From NCBI GenBank assembly GCA_900708905.1, contig CAADRB010000022.1, forward strand, positions 979,691 to 1,043,690: a stretch of DNA of 64,000 nt. The letters are read 5' to 3'. This document shows, piece by piece, positions 1-10,900 of the stretch. The stretch's first letter is position 1, and each line of letters begins with the position of its first letter. Below the pieces are notes generated by a model, which had not been told where the DNA came from, ran no database searches, and saw nothing but the letters and a program-made list of their open reading frames with translations. Made by a program: the position numbers and the translations under genes. This stretch comes from Hymenolepis diminuta. Taxonomy: Eukaryota > Platyhelminthes > Cestoda > Cyclophyllidea > Hymenolepididae.

Positions 1-1954
1 ATACTGCACAAACAGTTAGTAATAGCTTGAGAAGAAATCGAAAATTTAAAATTTGAAAGTATTAAATGGCTTTAACTTAGTAGTCCAATTTTCGGGGTTT
101 GTGGAAAGTAGGGAACAGTTTGTCATTGACGGAAGCGAATTTGCAAAATGTATAGTTGAAGAGTTTGTATGTTAAAAAATGAATTTTAACCGTTGTGAAA
201 AAGTAGACAGGTCGTTACTTCTGCGATTCGTGCAAAATAATATTCCTGACTTACCCTCCAGTCCATACCTCACTGAATTATTTTACTGTTTCACATGTAT
301 AAAACATAATACCTGAATGCTGAGTCATTTACACTTTTCGATTCCTGGTTTTCCATTTGGATTAATGTACGCGATGCTCAGACCTTATTGACAAGTTGAG
401 TAGCAACGTTACAATCAGGAACAGGTCAATGAGATTAAGATAGGCATTAAACAAGGTTATTGAATTCGCCAAAATTCATTCAAAGTGAACTCTGATAAAT
501 GATGGATACACTGTCGAGGTATTAATACAACCATTTAAATCGAAGTAAAACACAAACTGCAGACGAAATATAAAAAATTCCAAAATGCAAAAGTCACGAA
601 GCAATCCAGAATGAGAAGGAAAATGATCAGATAAAAAATGTGAAATTTACAAATTGGAAGGCACAGATCACGGGTTTTAATGTCTCAGTTGAAGTCAAAA
701 TGTTAGGATGAATGTTAAAAAATGCGAATTGTGACCATTCAAGTGTTTGATCTCAGGTCAATAAAATTATATAGCATTTAGTTTTAAGTATGGTTTCTGA
801 ATTTCTATGCTAAATGCAATCGATTTCAATAAATAAATACAATTTTGCTGTCAGAAATGACGAAATTTAGGGATGAAAAGTTAAATGTCAAATGTACGGG
901 GCAGGGAGATTTGATCCATGTGATTCGGCCTTTTTACGTCTTCAATATTTAGCTCCGAAGAACGTGCTTTTGCTTTTCAATAGGTCCCTTGTAGAGATTC
1001 TCGTTGAATTTCATGTTGACTATGCTGAGAATAGCATTCTATTATGTAGTGTTTTGACCACCATTGACATTTATAAAACTTAAAGCACACAGAAACCGGA
1101 ATTTGAAAGTCTGTGTTGATCATTATACCAGGGGAATAGCGATCCCAATGATAGTGCAAGAGAATTGTTTCCTTTTCTGCAGACACACGCATGCAGCATT
1201 GCATTTCACAAAATTCATTTGAATTAATGGATTCATTCTTTTGGAAACAGGGACTGATGTTCTTGGCTGTTTCGGCCACGATAATCCAATCAAATAAGAT
1301 TTTCGTGGTTGCTCATTCGATTTTTCTTAGCCTTAACGTTGTATAAGCACTCTTCCTTTATATCCAAAAGTACTTTTGTACTTCAAAACTTGGAAATTTT
1401 TGCCCATTAATCATTCTCAGGAGTTAATAATGTTATCGTAGATAAAACAAATTTTTATTAACCAAGTTTTATAGAGTGAAGAGCATGTAAATTAAGTCAA
1501 ATATCCTTTGAGTATTCCAATTTTTCTCCTATTATTGGCCTAATACTGTTAACTTGAGTAACCATCGAAGAGAATGATACTACTTATCCTTTTCTTCGAT
1601 CGACAACAGTAATAGTTCAATGAGCGCATGTTTAAGCAAGTGTGAATCCAATGTGGCCACAAAACCTACAAATTGGGACTGTTCCTAGTCGGGTATGAAA
1701 TCGATCCCCTTCACAATTTGCACCCACAAATCTATCCACCCATCCATCTGTCCTACCTTATCCACCACACGATGTTTATTTTTCTCTACGTCCTGAATGC
1801 CCTACTTTCAACTTCGTTCCGCTTAAGTTCTGCTTCTCCTTTTTCACCCTTCTCCCTTTGGCGAAACTCGCAGCGTACGTAATTTAACCGGACGGAAGTC
1901 AGGAGGGAGGGAGAGGTACGAGTGACACATGATAGGATTGTAATCGGTGTCAAT

Positions 1955-1972
1955 NNNNNNNNNNNNNNNNNN
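1955..1972. other. Assembly gap (18 N)
   Basis: A run of 18 undetermined bases. It lies directly beside a perfect 10-bp hairpin at 1975-2001. Secondary structure may have caused the gap, or the join may be faulty. Confidence 0.99.
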
Positions 1973-1974
1973 GT

Positions 1975-2001
1975 CGTGGTCTGAGGGTGTTTCAGACCAC
2001 G
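1975..2001. repeat. Perfect 10-bp hairpin beside the gap
   Basis: The arm CGTGGTCTGA at 1975-1984 is repeated as its exact reverse complement at 1992-2001, with a 7-base loop (GGGTGTT). No T-run follows and no gene is adjacent, so a terminator role is not supported. Confidence 0.85.
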
Positions 2002-2764
2002 GATTATAGGGCCATGGGGAAGTCAGGTTGTGCATTTGATTACGATAAGAACGTAACAGAATTATTAATTAAAATTATTTCATTTTACCTACTACTATGT
2101 GAAAGATTTAACGGCAAATTGACTGATGTGAACTTGATTTCAGGCTTTCAATGACTTTTCTAAGTTAATGACTTTTGTCCCCTTTTCAAATCTTAACAAT
2201 AAAATATCACCTAAAAAATCGACCAAAAGTGTTCTATTTTAAGTAAACACTGTGATCATTTACCAAGGTAGGAATCAAAAACAAATACTTGCCTAGGCTT
2301 GTTGACGCGCCATGGTGATGGTGCAAGCGTTTAGGTAAAGGAATCAACAATAATCGTGGAAATGACTTCTGCCAAATAAACATAAAACAAGTAGAAGTAG
2401 AAATTCATTCCACAGAAATACTGTATTTATTTGCACATTTCATATACAAGTTCCATAGATATAGCTTTTTCGAAGTAAAAGAAGACGTACGTTTTACATC
2501 CCGATAATCTAACGTCTAACCCTAGTGATTACCAAAAGACTAGAATGCGATGAAGCTTGACAACATCCACCGTCAATCCACTTCGCCTGACATTTTGTAA
2601 TGAATATAGTACAACGCTAGCTGTACAGACTGTCAGAAATTGCCTTTGATAAGACTAGACACCTTTACACATGATAAATTACTTATTTCGATCAGAAATG
2701 GTGGTCAGATAGGGGATTTAGCTAAACTAAGGGCATAAAAGGAAGATCAAATTAGGGTAATATG

Positions 2765-2945
2765 ACTAAGTTCAATGATCAGTGGGCAAGCCTGGTAAGT
2801 CATAGGTTTCGAGCTCGATTCCCATAGACACACATGCACTGATGTGGGTAGCCAACCGCATAGATTAATTCTGGTTCATATTAGAATGCGAATTCGTCAT
2901 AAAAGAATTCCTGGATACCTTCTCTCTACCCAAGTTAAGTGCTAC
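2765..2945 (+). repeat. tRNA-derived SINE copy
   Basis: An A-box-like stretch at about 2781-2795 is followed by a B-box-like stretch at about 2805-2823 (GGTTTCGAGCTCGATTCCC). The non-tRNA body matches the copy at 37.2 kb (reverse strand), with a TTCCCAT, ATGCAC, CACTGA and AGAATTCG order. The tail (GGATACCTTCTCTCTACC) matches the tail at about 10590. Degraded; no target duplication was resolved. Confidence 0.6.
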
Positions 2946-4494
2946 GAAGTTTCACTCTTCATATTTGCGGCGGTCTCGCAAATAGTAAAACCTCTTCACT
3001 TCATGGCTCCCATATACCCTGTTTTAAAAGCAATGTATATCGCAGATATTTCAATCAATTTATGACTTATCTGTAAATAAATATAATTCAACTAGGCCGT
3101 ATAGCAGTTCCTACGCATCCAAATCAAGATAGGCAAATATGAATTGCATTAACAAAATCTTCGATTGATATAACGCCGATTTCAGGTCCACAATTGGTAT
3201 TTTCCTGGATATGTTTTCATTAACGCATATGATTCAAGGATTGGGCTTTTACTTCTCATCTCATGAAGATACCTCCCTTTCAAATATTACTTTAAGAAAA
3301 CGCCACATTTCTTACCGAATTGGGGATCGAAAACTATTCTAACCTTAACTAATTGATACGCGAATTCTCACCTTTCTGTTTGCGTCTGCTTAACATTCAC
3401 TCGAGATGAAGATTTGTTTGAATTTATTATATTAAAAGTAGTTAAATTTGTATATTGTTAATTTTGTTATGAAGTTGTAGTTCCTAAGACTATTCACTCA
3501 ACAATATAGGTAATGTATGGTTTGTATGAACAGTGAGAGGCCTCGATGCAACTGTTGCAGATCTGAGTTAAAATGTCTAAGGCCATAGATCTTCGAAGAT
3601 GAAGCCATGGAGAGGTGCACACTTTTAGGACATAGTAAATTATTGCCGAAATTTTATCTGTGTCGCCAGCGTGACGATCGGGTCAGGTATAGGGCAATAT
3701 CAAAAGTTCATCTTACTAATTATTATTTGAAAAGTTTCCCCTTATTCACTTAGCTAGATTTCAGGACAAAAATCGGTATTTTTCTGAAATTTGGAATCTT
3801 GTTCATTTTCGGTGTCATAAAATTCTCAAATTGAACTTTACCATGCCTTCATACGTGGAGATATCGTAAACAACTCTTTTGTAATATGACTTCAATGAAA
3901 ACAGCACCCTGTCATGAAGTAAGAATCTTAAAAAGCCTAGTCCCACATTACTGATATGAAATTCTGATAACCACCAACATTTTGATAACTGAATTAACAG
4001 TAACTCATGGATGGAGCAATAAGAAGGAATTGGCTCATATTAGATGAACATTAATCAAAATAGAAATTGAATTCTTCCCGATTGCTCTCTGTATCCAATC
4101 AGTATAAGTTAAGATAACGCCCAGAATAACAGTTTTACAGTATTCATTATTTGCCATTTACATTGATGCCGATATTTGAAAATTTCAATATGAAATTCTA
4201 ATTACTGAAGCCATTTAATCAATAAAGATTATTAAGGGTTTGTGTTAGGGATATTGAAGATCTTGAAAATTGTTTAAATTACTGAGCTAGAGTGGTAATT
4301 GAGCTCGCTTTTAAGGAACTATTAACTTGAAATACTTATGGGCTATACGCACTATTTTCTATGAAATCAAGATTTGCATTTTCTTATAGACTTAAAACCT
4401 TCCAGTTTATGGTACTGAATGTTATATTGAAATTTTATAAGAGCGCAGTGATTAGTCGGCAAAAAAGTATGATAATAACAATAATATTATCATT
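2946..4494. other. Intergenic, no gene seen
   Basis: AT-rich unique-looking DNA without a supported ORF, RNA gene or recognised repeat. Confidence 0.5.
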
Positions 4495-4600
4495 AATTTC
4501 CAGTCAGTCAGCTCTCATTGGGCGTGCATTGAGTCCGTGATCTTTAACTATGCCAAAGAGCGCGTCAACCACTGCACCACTAAAGCACATAAAATGTAGC
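4495..4600 (-). repeat. tRNA-derived SINE head, reverse orientation
   Basis: Read on the minus strand, an A-box-like TGGTGCAGTGG is followed about 30 bases later by GATCACGGACTCAATGC. The latter matches the family B-box consensus GGTCACRRGATCARTSCC seen in the copies at 10.47, 25.5 and 34.58 kb. Only the tRNA-like head is clear. Confidence 0.45.
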
Positions 4601-4799
4601 GATAATTTAACTTTTGATACATCTAAATTCAGACATCATAAGAATGTATTGTAATTAAGATTGGCGATATAAGATGCCAGTAAGTCAGTTTCATCAACGA
4701 AATGTGACTGGTTTTATGGGTTGAAAGTAAAAGCGTAGCATAAATATGACTGTCTAAAAACAAGTTAATTACCTCTTATATAGAATTCAAGTTTGTTTG

Positions 4800-4960
4800 A
4801 GCGAGTGGCGTAGTGTTCAGCCTGTTAAGTTAAAGGCCATCAGATTGGTGATCATCAGCGGACATTCAGCGATGTGGATCAACAACTATATTAAGTTTAA
4901 TCAATGCCAGTTTCTCATAAGAGTGGCTCCGGGATAACTTACTCAGCTCAAAGTCCATGC
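4800..4960 (+). repeat. tRNA-derived SINE copy (degraded)
   Basis: The A-box-like GTGGCGTAGTGTTCAGC is at 4805-4821 and a weak B-box follows at about 4840. The body then shares the TTCAGCGATGTGGATC order with the copy at 10.5 kb. Assigned to the same family on shared order of motifs; divergence is high. Confidence 0.4.
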
Positions 4961-5882
4961 TGTTAACACTTCACTTAGTGGGCTTGGGAAATTTCTTGAT
5001 TCCTGTTGATATAAAATCTCTAATTCTACGCGTCTTGGGTGTAAATGCCCTTGAGAGCTGCATATTTAATACCGCATAGTAAATTACTATACGGATTTCA
5101 CGTATATAGGTGACATGAAGATCACAGAAATTGCCGGTTAGGTATCGGTAATAGGTGTACGTTCATTTGTCAGTTAATATTAAGAGTTCTGCCATTCCAA
5201 AATCGTTAAATTGATCACAGCACTATCGATTTTAGGTCAATAATCAATCATTTTCGATTGAATATTTATTTATAATTGAAGAATTTTGCCCATTTTTCAA
5301 CTGAAGCCAACATATTACCGGTCATTGTTTGAAATATACAGCCAAAAAGATATTTTTTAGTATATGTGACTATCGTCCATCGAGTGAGGCAACATAACCA
5401 AATGCTAGTCTCTTAATTGATGTAACTATTATAATAACCAATAATGTATTGATGCTTAACCTAACAATAACCGCGTGAAATGAGAGATGACTTCTGATAG
5501 GGTCAATGTTAAACAAAATGGACGGAAGAAGTTTTCCCATGTATTTAATATCATTATCACCCATAGAGAGATAAAAGACTATATTTTCATTGAGAGGACC
5601 TTCTGAATACAGAGAACAATAAAGAAGCTCAATTTAAATTAAGAAAAATAGATCAGGTAGAAGTCATGACATAAACGGAACAGGATAATAATGAATAATT
5701 TTTATCTAAGGACAATTAAATTAACAATTTATTGTTAATTAATATATTTGTTAAAATGCGCTAAATTACAGTGTCGGTGCCTTACAAAATTTTGGTTTAA
5801 AGCCATCTGTTATTATTGAGATTTGGGAATTGAGGTTATTTTGGAGACTAATTAGGTCCTATCAAGGGGCGAGCACATACTA
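4961..5882. other. Intergenic, no gene seen
   Basis: AT-rich sequence with no supported ORF or repeat boundary. Confidence 0.45.
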
Positions 5883-6128
5883 TTGAGCACGTCTGACGAA
5901 AAAAAGTCCCTGCTTTCCCGGAGAACAAAGACTTGCTCAATTCTTTACAAAATTTTTGAAATATCCGCAGAAATAATGGTTCTTTCTGCAAAAACTGAGA
6001 CTGAAAGGTCTCCTGATGTTTCTAACACATCTATAATCATTGTTTCTCTAAATTCTTCTACAAATTCTATTCAATCTCCGGTTGTACTTGTCTCTCCTAG
6101 GGTGCTTCCTACTGCAATTCTAGTTTAA

Positions 6129-7011
6129 ATGGCCAATTTTGACATAAATCTACTCCAGTTGGTCAGAGATAGTGTTAAAGTGACGCATCTCACGCATTCT
6201 ATGGAAATGTCCGTGCCTGAAGTCTATCCAGTACGACTTTTCTCCAGACCTGCTATGCCCAAGCAACAGTAAATACCGACGTTCTGTCTGTTTAATCACC
6301 AGAAAAATCAAATGTGTTGCCTAAAGGGACATAAGGAAGGTTGCTTTACTTTGATTTTCTCCAGAACTCATACATCGTCCACCAAAATCAAGGCTCTAAA
6401 ATATCTTGATCAGTACAACAGCATTCGAACTAATCTCATGCTTGTTTTCCTTCCCGAACTATCGACACTGGTGAATGATAAATGCAATGAACCCGAGGAA
6501 ATCGGTCTTGTTAAACTTATTTCTCCCACAGATGGATCAGTGTCAAACGTGGTTACACTAAATGCAGGCGAGGCTGCTCTTTCTTACCATCAGGATCTCA
6601 TCCTCTCTCAAACGAAAGTCCCCTGGTCAAAAGCTGACCTCAGTCTTGCCAGACCTATCCAAGGAACCTCATATCTTATTCCTTACGGATTCATATTTAA
6701 AGTAACCAGATATTCGCCACTCGTGGTATACCAAAAATTAATGTTTTCAGAAATCCAGCTCTCTTCTACTCAAATTAAGAACTTTTGTTGTGGTTCAAAT
6801 TTCATTCTTCTACATTCCCCACCTAATCATAATAGTCTGGAGGGGCTACTTGTTGACAACGTAAAAAGGTAACTTTTCATGTCACAAAGGGAGGAGGTAG
6901 TGGAAATGATTATTAATTTTTTACAGTTTGAGCACAGGACGACTCCCTATGTTGGTGTCCAAATCGGAATGCACCATCACAAAAGTCTACTTTGTCGGCA
7001 TGCAGCCCTAA
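6129..7011 (+). CDS. Unidentified three-exon gene (possibly decaying)
   Basis: The model joins 6129-6268, 6365-6868 and 6927-7011 into one 242-residue frame from ATG to TAA. Introns are 96 nt (GTAAAT to a pyrimidine-rich TTTTCTCCAG) and 58 nt (GTAACT to TTTTTTACAG). Both junctions keep the reading frame, which is hard to obtain by chance. An acceptor-like TTCTAG lies 5 bases before the ATG, and a stop codon abuts the ATG in frame. The protein has no recognised domain, signal peptide or clear membrane segment. Coding-like sequence continues in other frames upstream (5883-6120) and downstream (7004-7075, then about 7068-7240). The locus may therefore be a frameshifted remnant of a longer gene, or have more small introns than modelled. 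Function unknown. Confidence 0.4.
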
Positions 7012-7240
7012 CTTCCAAACCGAAATAGACGCATTGAAGATCTATGTAGATGCACGTTACTCCTCCCTTCTTTGAAATCTCCCGCCTCCGGGGACTCAAT
7101 GCAGTCATCGGCCAGAACGCTTCAGAAAACCACAGAAAAGATTCAGGGTAGAACCAATATTGAAAATCATGAATCAACGACTTTCACCGGAAAGTACTGG
7201 GTGAAAACTAACTATTTTCATCGAAAAAAGTTGAATTAAC
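7012..7240 (+). pseudogene. Coding-like remnant after the three-exon ORF
   Basis: Two consecutive stretches read as non-repetitive protein in different frames. The first is about 7007-7075 and includes TEIDALKIYVDARYSSLL. The second is about 7068-7240 and includes KSPASGDSMQSSARTLQ. Together with the upstream gene they look like one coding region broken by frameshifts, or by introns too small to place with confidence. The stretch could equally be 3-prime UTR. Confidence 0.25.
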
Positions 7241-10200
7241 AATTATTGTTTATTATTTATATATTATATATTTATTAAAAGATGCTGCAGGGCACTGTTA
7301 TAATTTAAGCTGGTCAAAAAGACCGAACTTATCGTGATAGACCGCCAAATATCGTAATAGAATTTCATGGTACCAACGACATAGGATATTAGTCCTAAGA
7401 ATAGAATAACACACTAAATGTATTAAATGAAGTGATCACACTCTGTTACTGTCAGAATGTACGAATTAATCGGGGATGCTAACAATAATTATATGTGCCA
7501 TGTATTGGCTTGGAAGACCAATCAGGTGAATGTGTCTTTTAATCGATCAATAGTAAACATGGGTGAGTAACTACAAACATAACTGAATAATATTAGTAAG
7601 TAATATGAATCATGCTAACATAGCATAATGGTGGTGGAATAAACGCGACCATATACGGATGATATGTGAATATGAGATCAATGGCTCATCCTGCTGACCT
7701 GATGGGAAATAGCATGAAATGACAAGCTTGGGACAAGAGACAACATGTGAGTAAGTAAGAAATAAATCAATGAATTAAATTACTACAGCTACCTGCACGA
7801 AAAATGAGTTAGTTAAGACAGCTCGAGGAGGATGCTTAGTAAGTGTTTGCCAAGAAAGTGGACAAGCGTTTGATTATGTATTTTACAATGAACGGGACTA
7901 TTCGGATTGTTGAACATCGATGTATACTGCAAGCAAGGTGAGAGGGCGGCGGATCGACATAACAAACCTAAAGACGACCTACCAACTAGCAATTTCTTTT
8001 TCCGGTAAATGAAGGTTTTGAAATCTATGCGAAGAGGGGATGGCTTTTAAATCTCTTAAAATTGTGTCAACTGTAAGATGAAGTGATGAGATAAGCCTTA
8101 GCAAATTTAAAATGTAGAAAAAAGATGACCTGATTATTTTGCAGCTCAGATCAAGCAGGGTTCTTCTGATTCCCTACTCTCAATTCAACCTGAACTTTCT
8201 TCCCTTTTTATAGTGCTGAATGCTACCCCTGAATGCTGAGTGAAAAAACGCTTAAGTATTATGTTCGGATTTTATATCTCTTAAAGTAAGGAAAGCCCTA
8301 TGGACTTCAATACTTTTGTTCCTTTTGTCATATTTCCATTCCCTGAACGCTAATTGGGTCACATTCGCTATCTTTTCACACCTGTTTAATTCACCACCAT
8401 TTCGTTTTCTCTGGTAAGGTATCATAACCAGGTGTCACCCTAAACCAAATGTGGCATCCACATTTTACTAATAATGTACGTTTTTTTCTTCATCATGTTA
8501 CACTTTCAGAAATAGAGGGACTAAGAGAAAACTTGACTTTATGAAATATTATTCAACCATATGCTATAATTTCACAATCTGAGATTCCTGTTGAATGTTT
8601 ATTTGAGTTGACAATATTGATCTAACTGAACACGGATTCCAACACTAGACTAGAGACGAAGATAACCGAAATATGTTCCACGATTTAGTTCGAACATAGC
8701 TTTTACAAACTTAAATAATGTCCTATCCGGTTATAACAAGTAATGGAGAAAAAAAACCGATGGAATTTTAAAATAGAAATACCAAATATCTAATGTCAAG
8801 AAGTTCTTAAAAACGAAATGAAACCAATAACTGCTCGAGCTCAGGAGAAGTGTTTATTTTTTTCCAAGAACTCTTGTAACTTTGCCCTCCATCTCCAAAT
8901 AGGAGTTTGAAACACTACTCGATTATGGTTCGCATTTGGTCTATTTTCTGCTTCCACCATTAACTGATATTATAAGGCTTGTTTCTTTAAGACTTTATTT
9001 AAATTCAATACGTTGTTGAATCTTTGAGAATATGATTTTCCATTAGGAAATTTATTCTTTTTCTTACAATATACCATACTGAAATCGTAATTAATTAATC
9101 GATTAACTGGTCAATCTCAAATCGTTCTACAATTAGAACTATATATGGAAACAAGATGACAATTATATATTTCATACACTCTATAACAACTGCCAATTCA
9201 TCATGCCAAAAACGTAGCGTTCGACCAATTTCAAGGTCATTGCTTTGAATAGATAATTAACACAACATATAAGAATAAATATTTACGCAAATCAACAATC
9301 CCTTTTCATGTGTAATCAACTTTATTTTCGAAGTAAACACTGATTCAGAACTAATTACCCTTCACTGTATTATTTAAAAGAATCATAACAAGCTGTGTTT
9401 TTTAGTTTTTAATTTCAACTATTTGAGGAGAAATGTATGACGTCTACAATATGCAATCTTCAAAGCAATAACGCTCTATCTGGTTGCATATTTGAAGTAA
9501 TTAGACCTCGCCTTAGGTGGAATTTTGTGAGCTCTGCAGCGGCAGCGCGTATTCTTACAAAAGGATAGGAGATGCCTATATTCGGTCACCAATGGAAGGA
9601 GGAATAATCCCAAATTTCCCTCCCTTCCATCTTAACTAAAAGATCTTGAAACTATGCATCCACTTGTCTACCTGGACAATGTCAACTAAGCTTTAACTCA
9701 ATGGACGAATTTATCATTCAGCCAAACGTTCCATAAGTAGGGAGGTACGGTGGGCGACAATCCAAAACCTGTGAGTTTATTGATGTACGCTTTCTTCATA
9801 TTTATCAAACGTATTTGACATTTTTTGTAGAAATATTTGAAATCGTAATCCAATTGACGGCCATCACCCGAATTTAAAATTTTCAAGTATCTAAAGTCTC
9901 GAAGATCTTAAGAACGAGGCGGAGCCGATAACTTCCTGTGGACTAGAGAAATATTTACTTCTTAAATAATTTTACTCGTTACTTCATCTTTTTCTTCCCA
10001 ATCATGTTTGTGAACTTATTGAAATCTGATTCAAATCCAATCTGTTAGTGTCTTAAAATCCACGCTTTCATCTCTAGCTGATTTAAGACTTGCTTCTTTA
10101 AAGCTTATTTCGAAGTCTCCCATAAGTGAGATTGCTTGATGCTCTTACTTTCCCTGGGATTTGTATTCCCCTAATATCTTGCAAAATTTTCCGTCATGTC

Positions 10201-10420
10201 ACATGGACCGGTTTTAATTCATGCAATAGTGATCAGTTCACCTAAAAATGTATATATATATGCCTAATCCGAAATGGACGACCATGCTAAGTGGAGCTTG
10301 ACCTATAATGGGGTCAAAGATTTGAAAAACTATCTACTACTGCCTCTAAGCAAAAGATTATGCAAACGGATTTCAATTCTACTTTTCGATTTGTCTTAAT
10401 ATTAAAAAGGCAATGTAAAA
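7241..10420. other. Intergenic, no gene seen
   Basis: AT-rich DNA. The short open frame at 9698-9886 (-) has no supporting signals. No clear repeat copy was found here by eye. Confidence 0.5.
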
Positions 10421-10615
10421 CAGCGTCAGTAGCATAGTGATAATCTCACATGTTTACCAGGTCAGAGGTCACGGGATCAGTGCCCATTGATGCACGTCCA
10501 GCGATGTGTTTGGTCGATCGAACCGGCTAGTTCTTTTCAACAATAAAAGGGATAAAATAATTGCTTTTTGTAAGAGAGGCTAGAGGATACCTTCCCTCTA
10601 CTCAAGTCAAATATT
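10421..10615 (+). repeat. tRNA-derived SINE copy (best-preserved head)
   Basis: An A-box-like TAGCATAGTGA is at 10430-10440 and a B-box-like GGTCACGGGATCAGTGCC spans about 10467-10484. Spacing suits a tRNA-type RNA polymerase III promoter. The body (CATTGATGCACGTCCAGCG) and the tail ending GGATACCTTCCCTCTACTC at about 10585-10603 match the copy at 2.8 kb. Inferred non-coding retroposon, mobilised by an unseen LINE. Confidence 0.65.
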
Positions 10616-10765
10616 TTGAACGCTTACCTCAACATACCTGGGATATTCTTACCTGAATGCATTCTTACTGCATGCTCAAAGCTGATACTGATACGTTCTG
10701 GATAAAATACATTGTTGTGGTTAGAGTAGTGCCTAACAGCAATGAAGCAGAACACCAAAAATTGA

Positions 10766-10900
10766 TTAGGCCAGGATGGATTGGACAAACCGCAGTACAG
10801 ACTCCCAAGAGGAAGGGAGAATTGGGCGGAGGGAGAGAAGGAAGACGTCTGACAAGCAACAGTCTCTCCGTGTGTGTATTGAAAGGCTATTTATATTCGT
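10766..10900 (-). repeat. Dispersed repeat family 2, partial copy
   Basis: On the minus strand the stretch ends with a GTTTGTCCAATCCATCCTGG motif. This parallels GTTTGTTCAATACATTTTGG (51.66 kb, minus) and GTTTATTCAATACACTTTGG (38.2 kb, plus), each preceded by a pyrimidine-rich tract. The overlapping open frames here on both strands are a by-product of this low-complexity tract. Confidence 0.4.

Larger units (their letters stand above)
1..2764. other. Intergenic AT-rich DNA with a short gap
   Basis: No convincing gene is seen. Short open frames (for example 892-1083 and its antisense shadow) lack splice signals and protein resemblance. A pyrimidine-rich stretch at about 1740-1860 loosely resembles the second dispersed repeat family seen at 38.0 and 51.7 kb. 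An 18-base gap and an adjacent hairpin are listed separately. Confidence 0.6.

Noticed and set aside
6269..6302. A 34-nt intron ending at the AG at 6302
   Set aside because: Joining there puts the next exon out of frame and hits a stop; the acceptor at 6364 keeps the frame and has a better pyrimidine tract.
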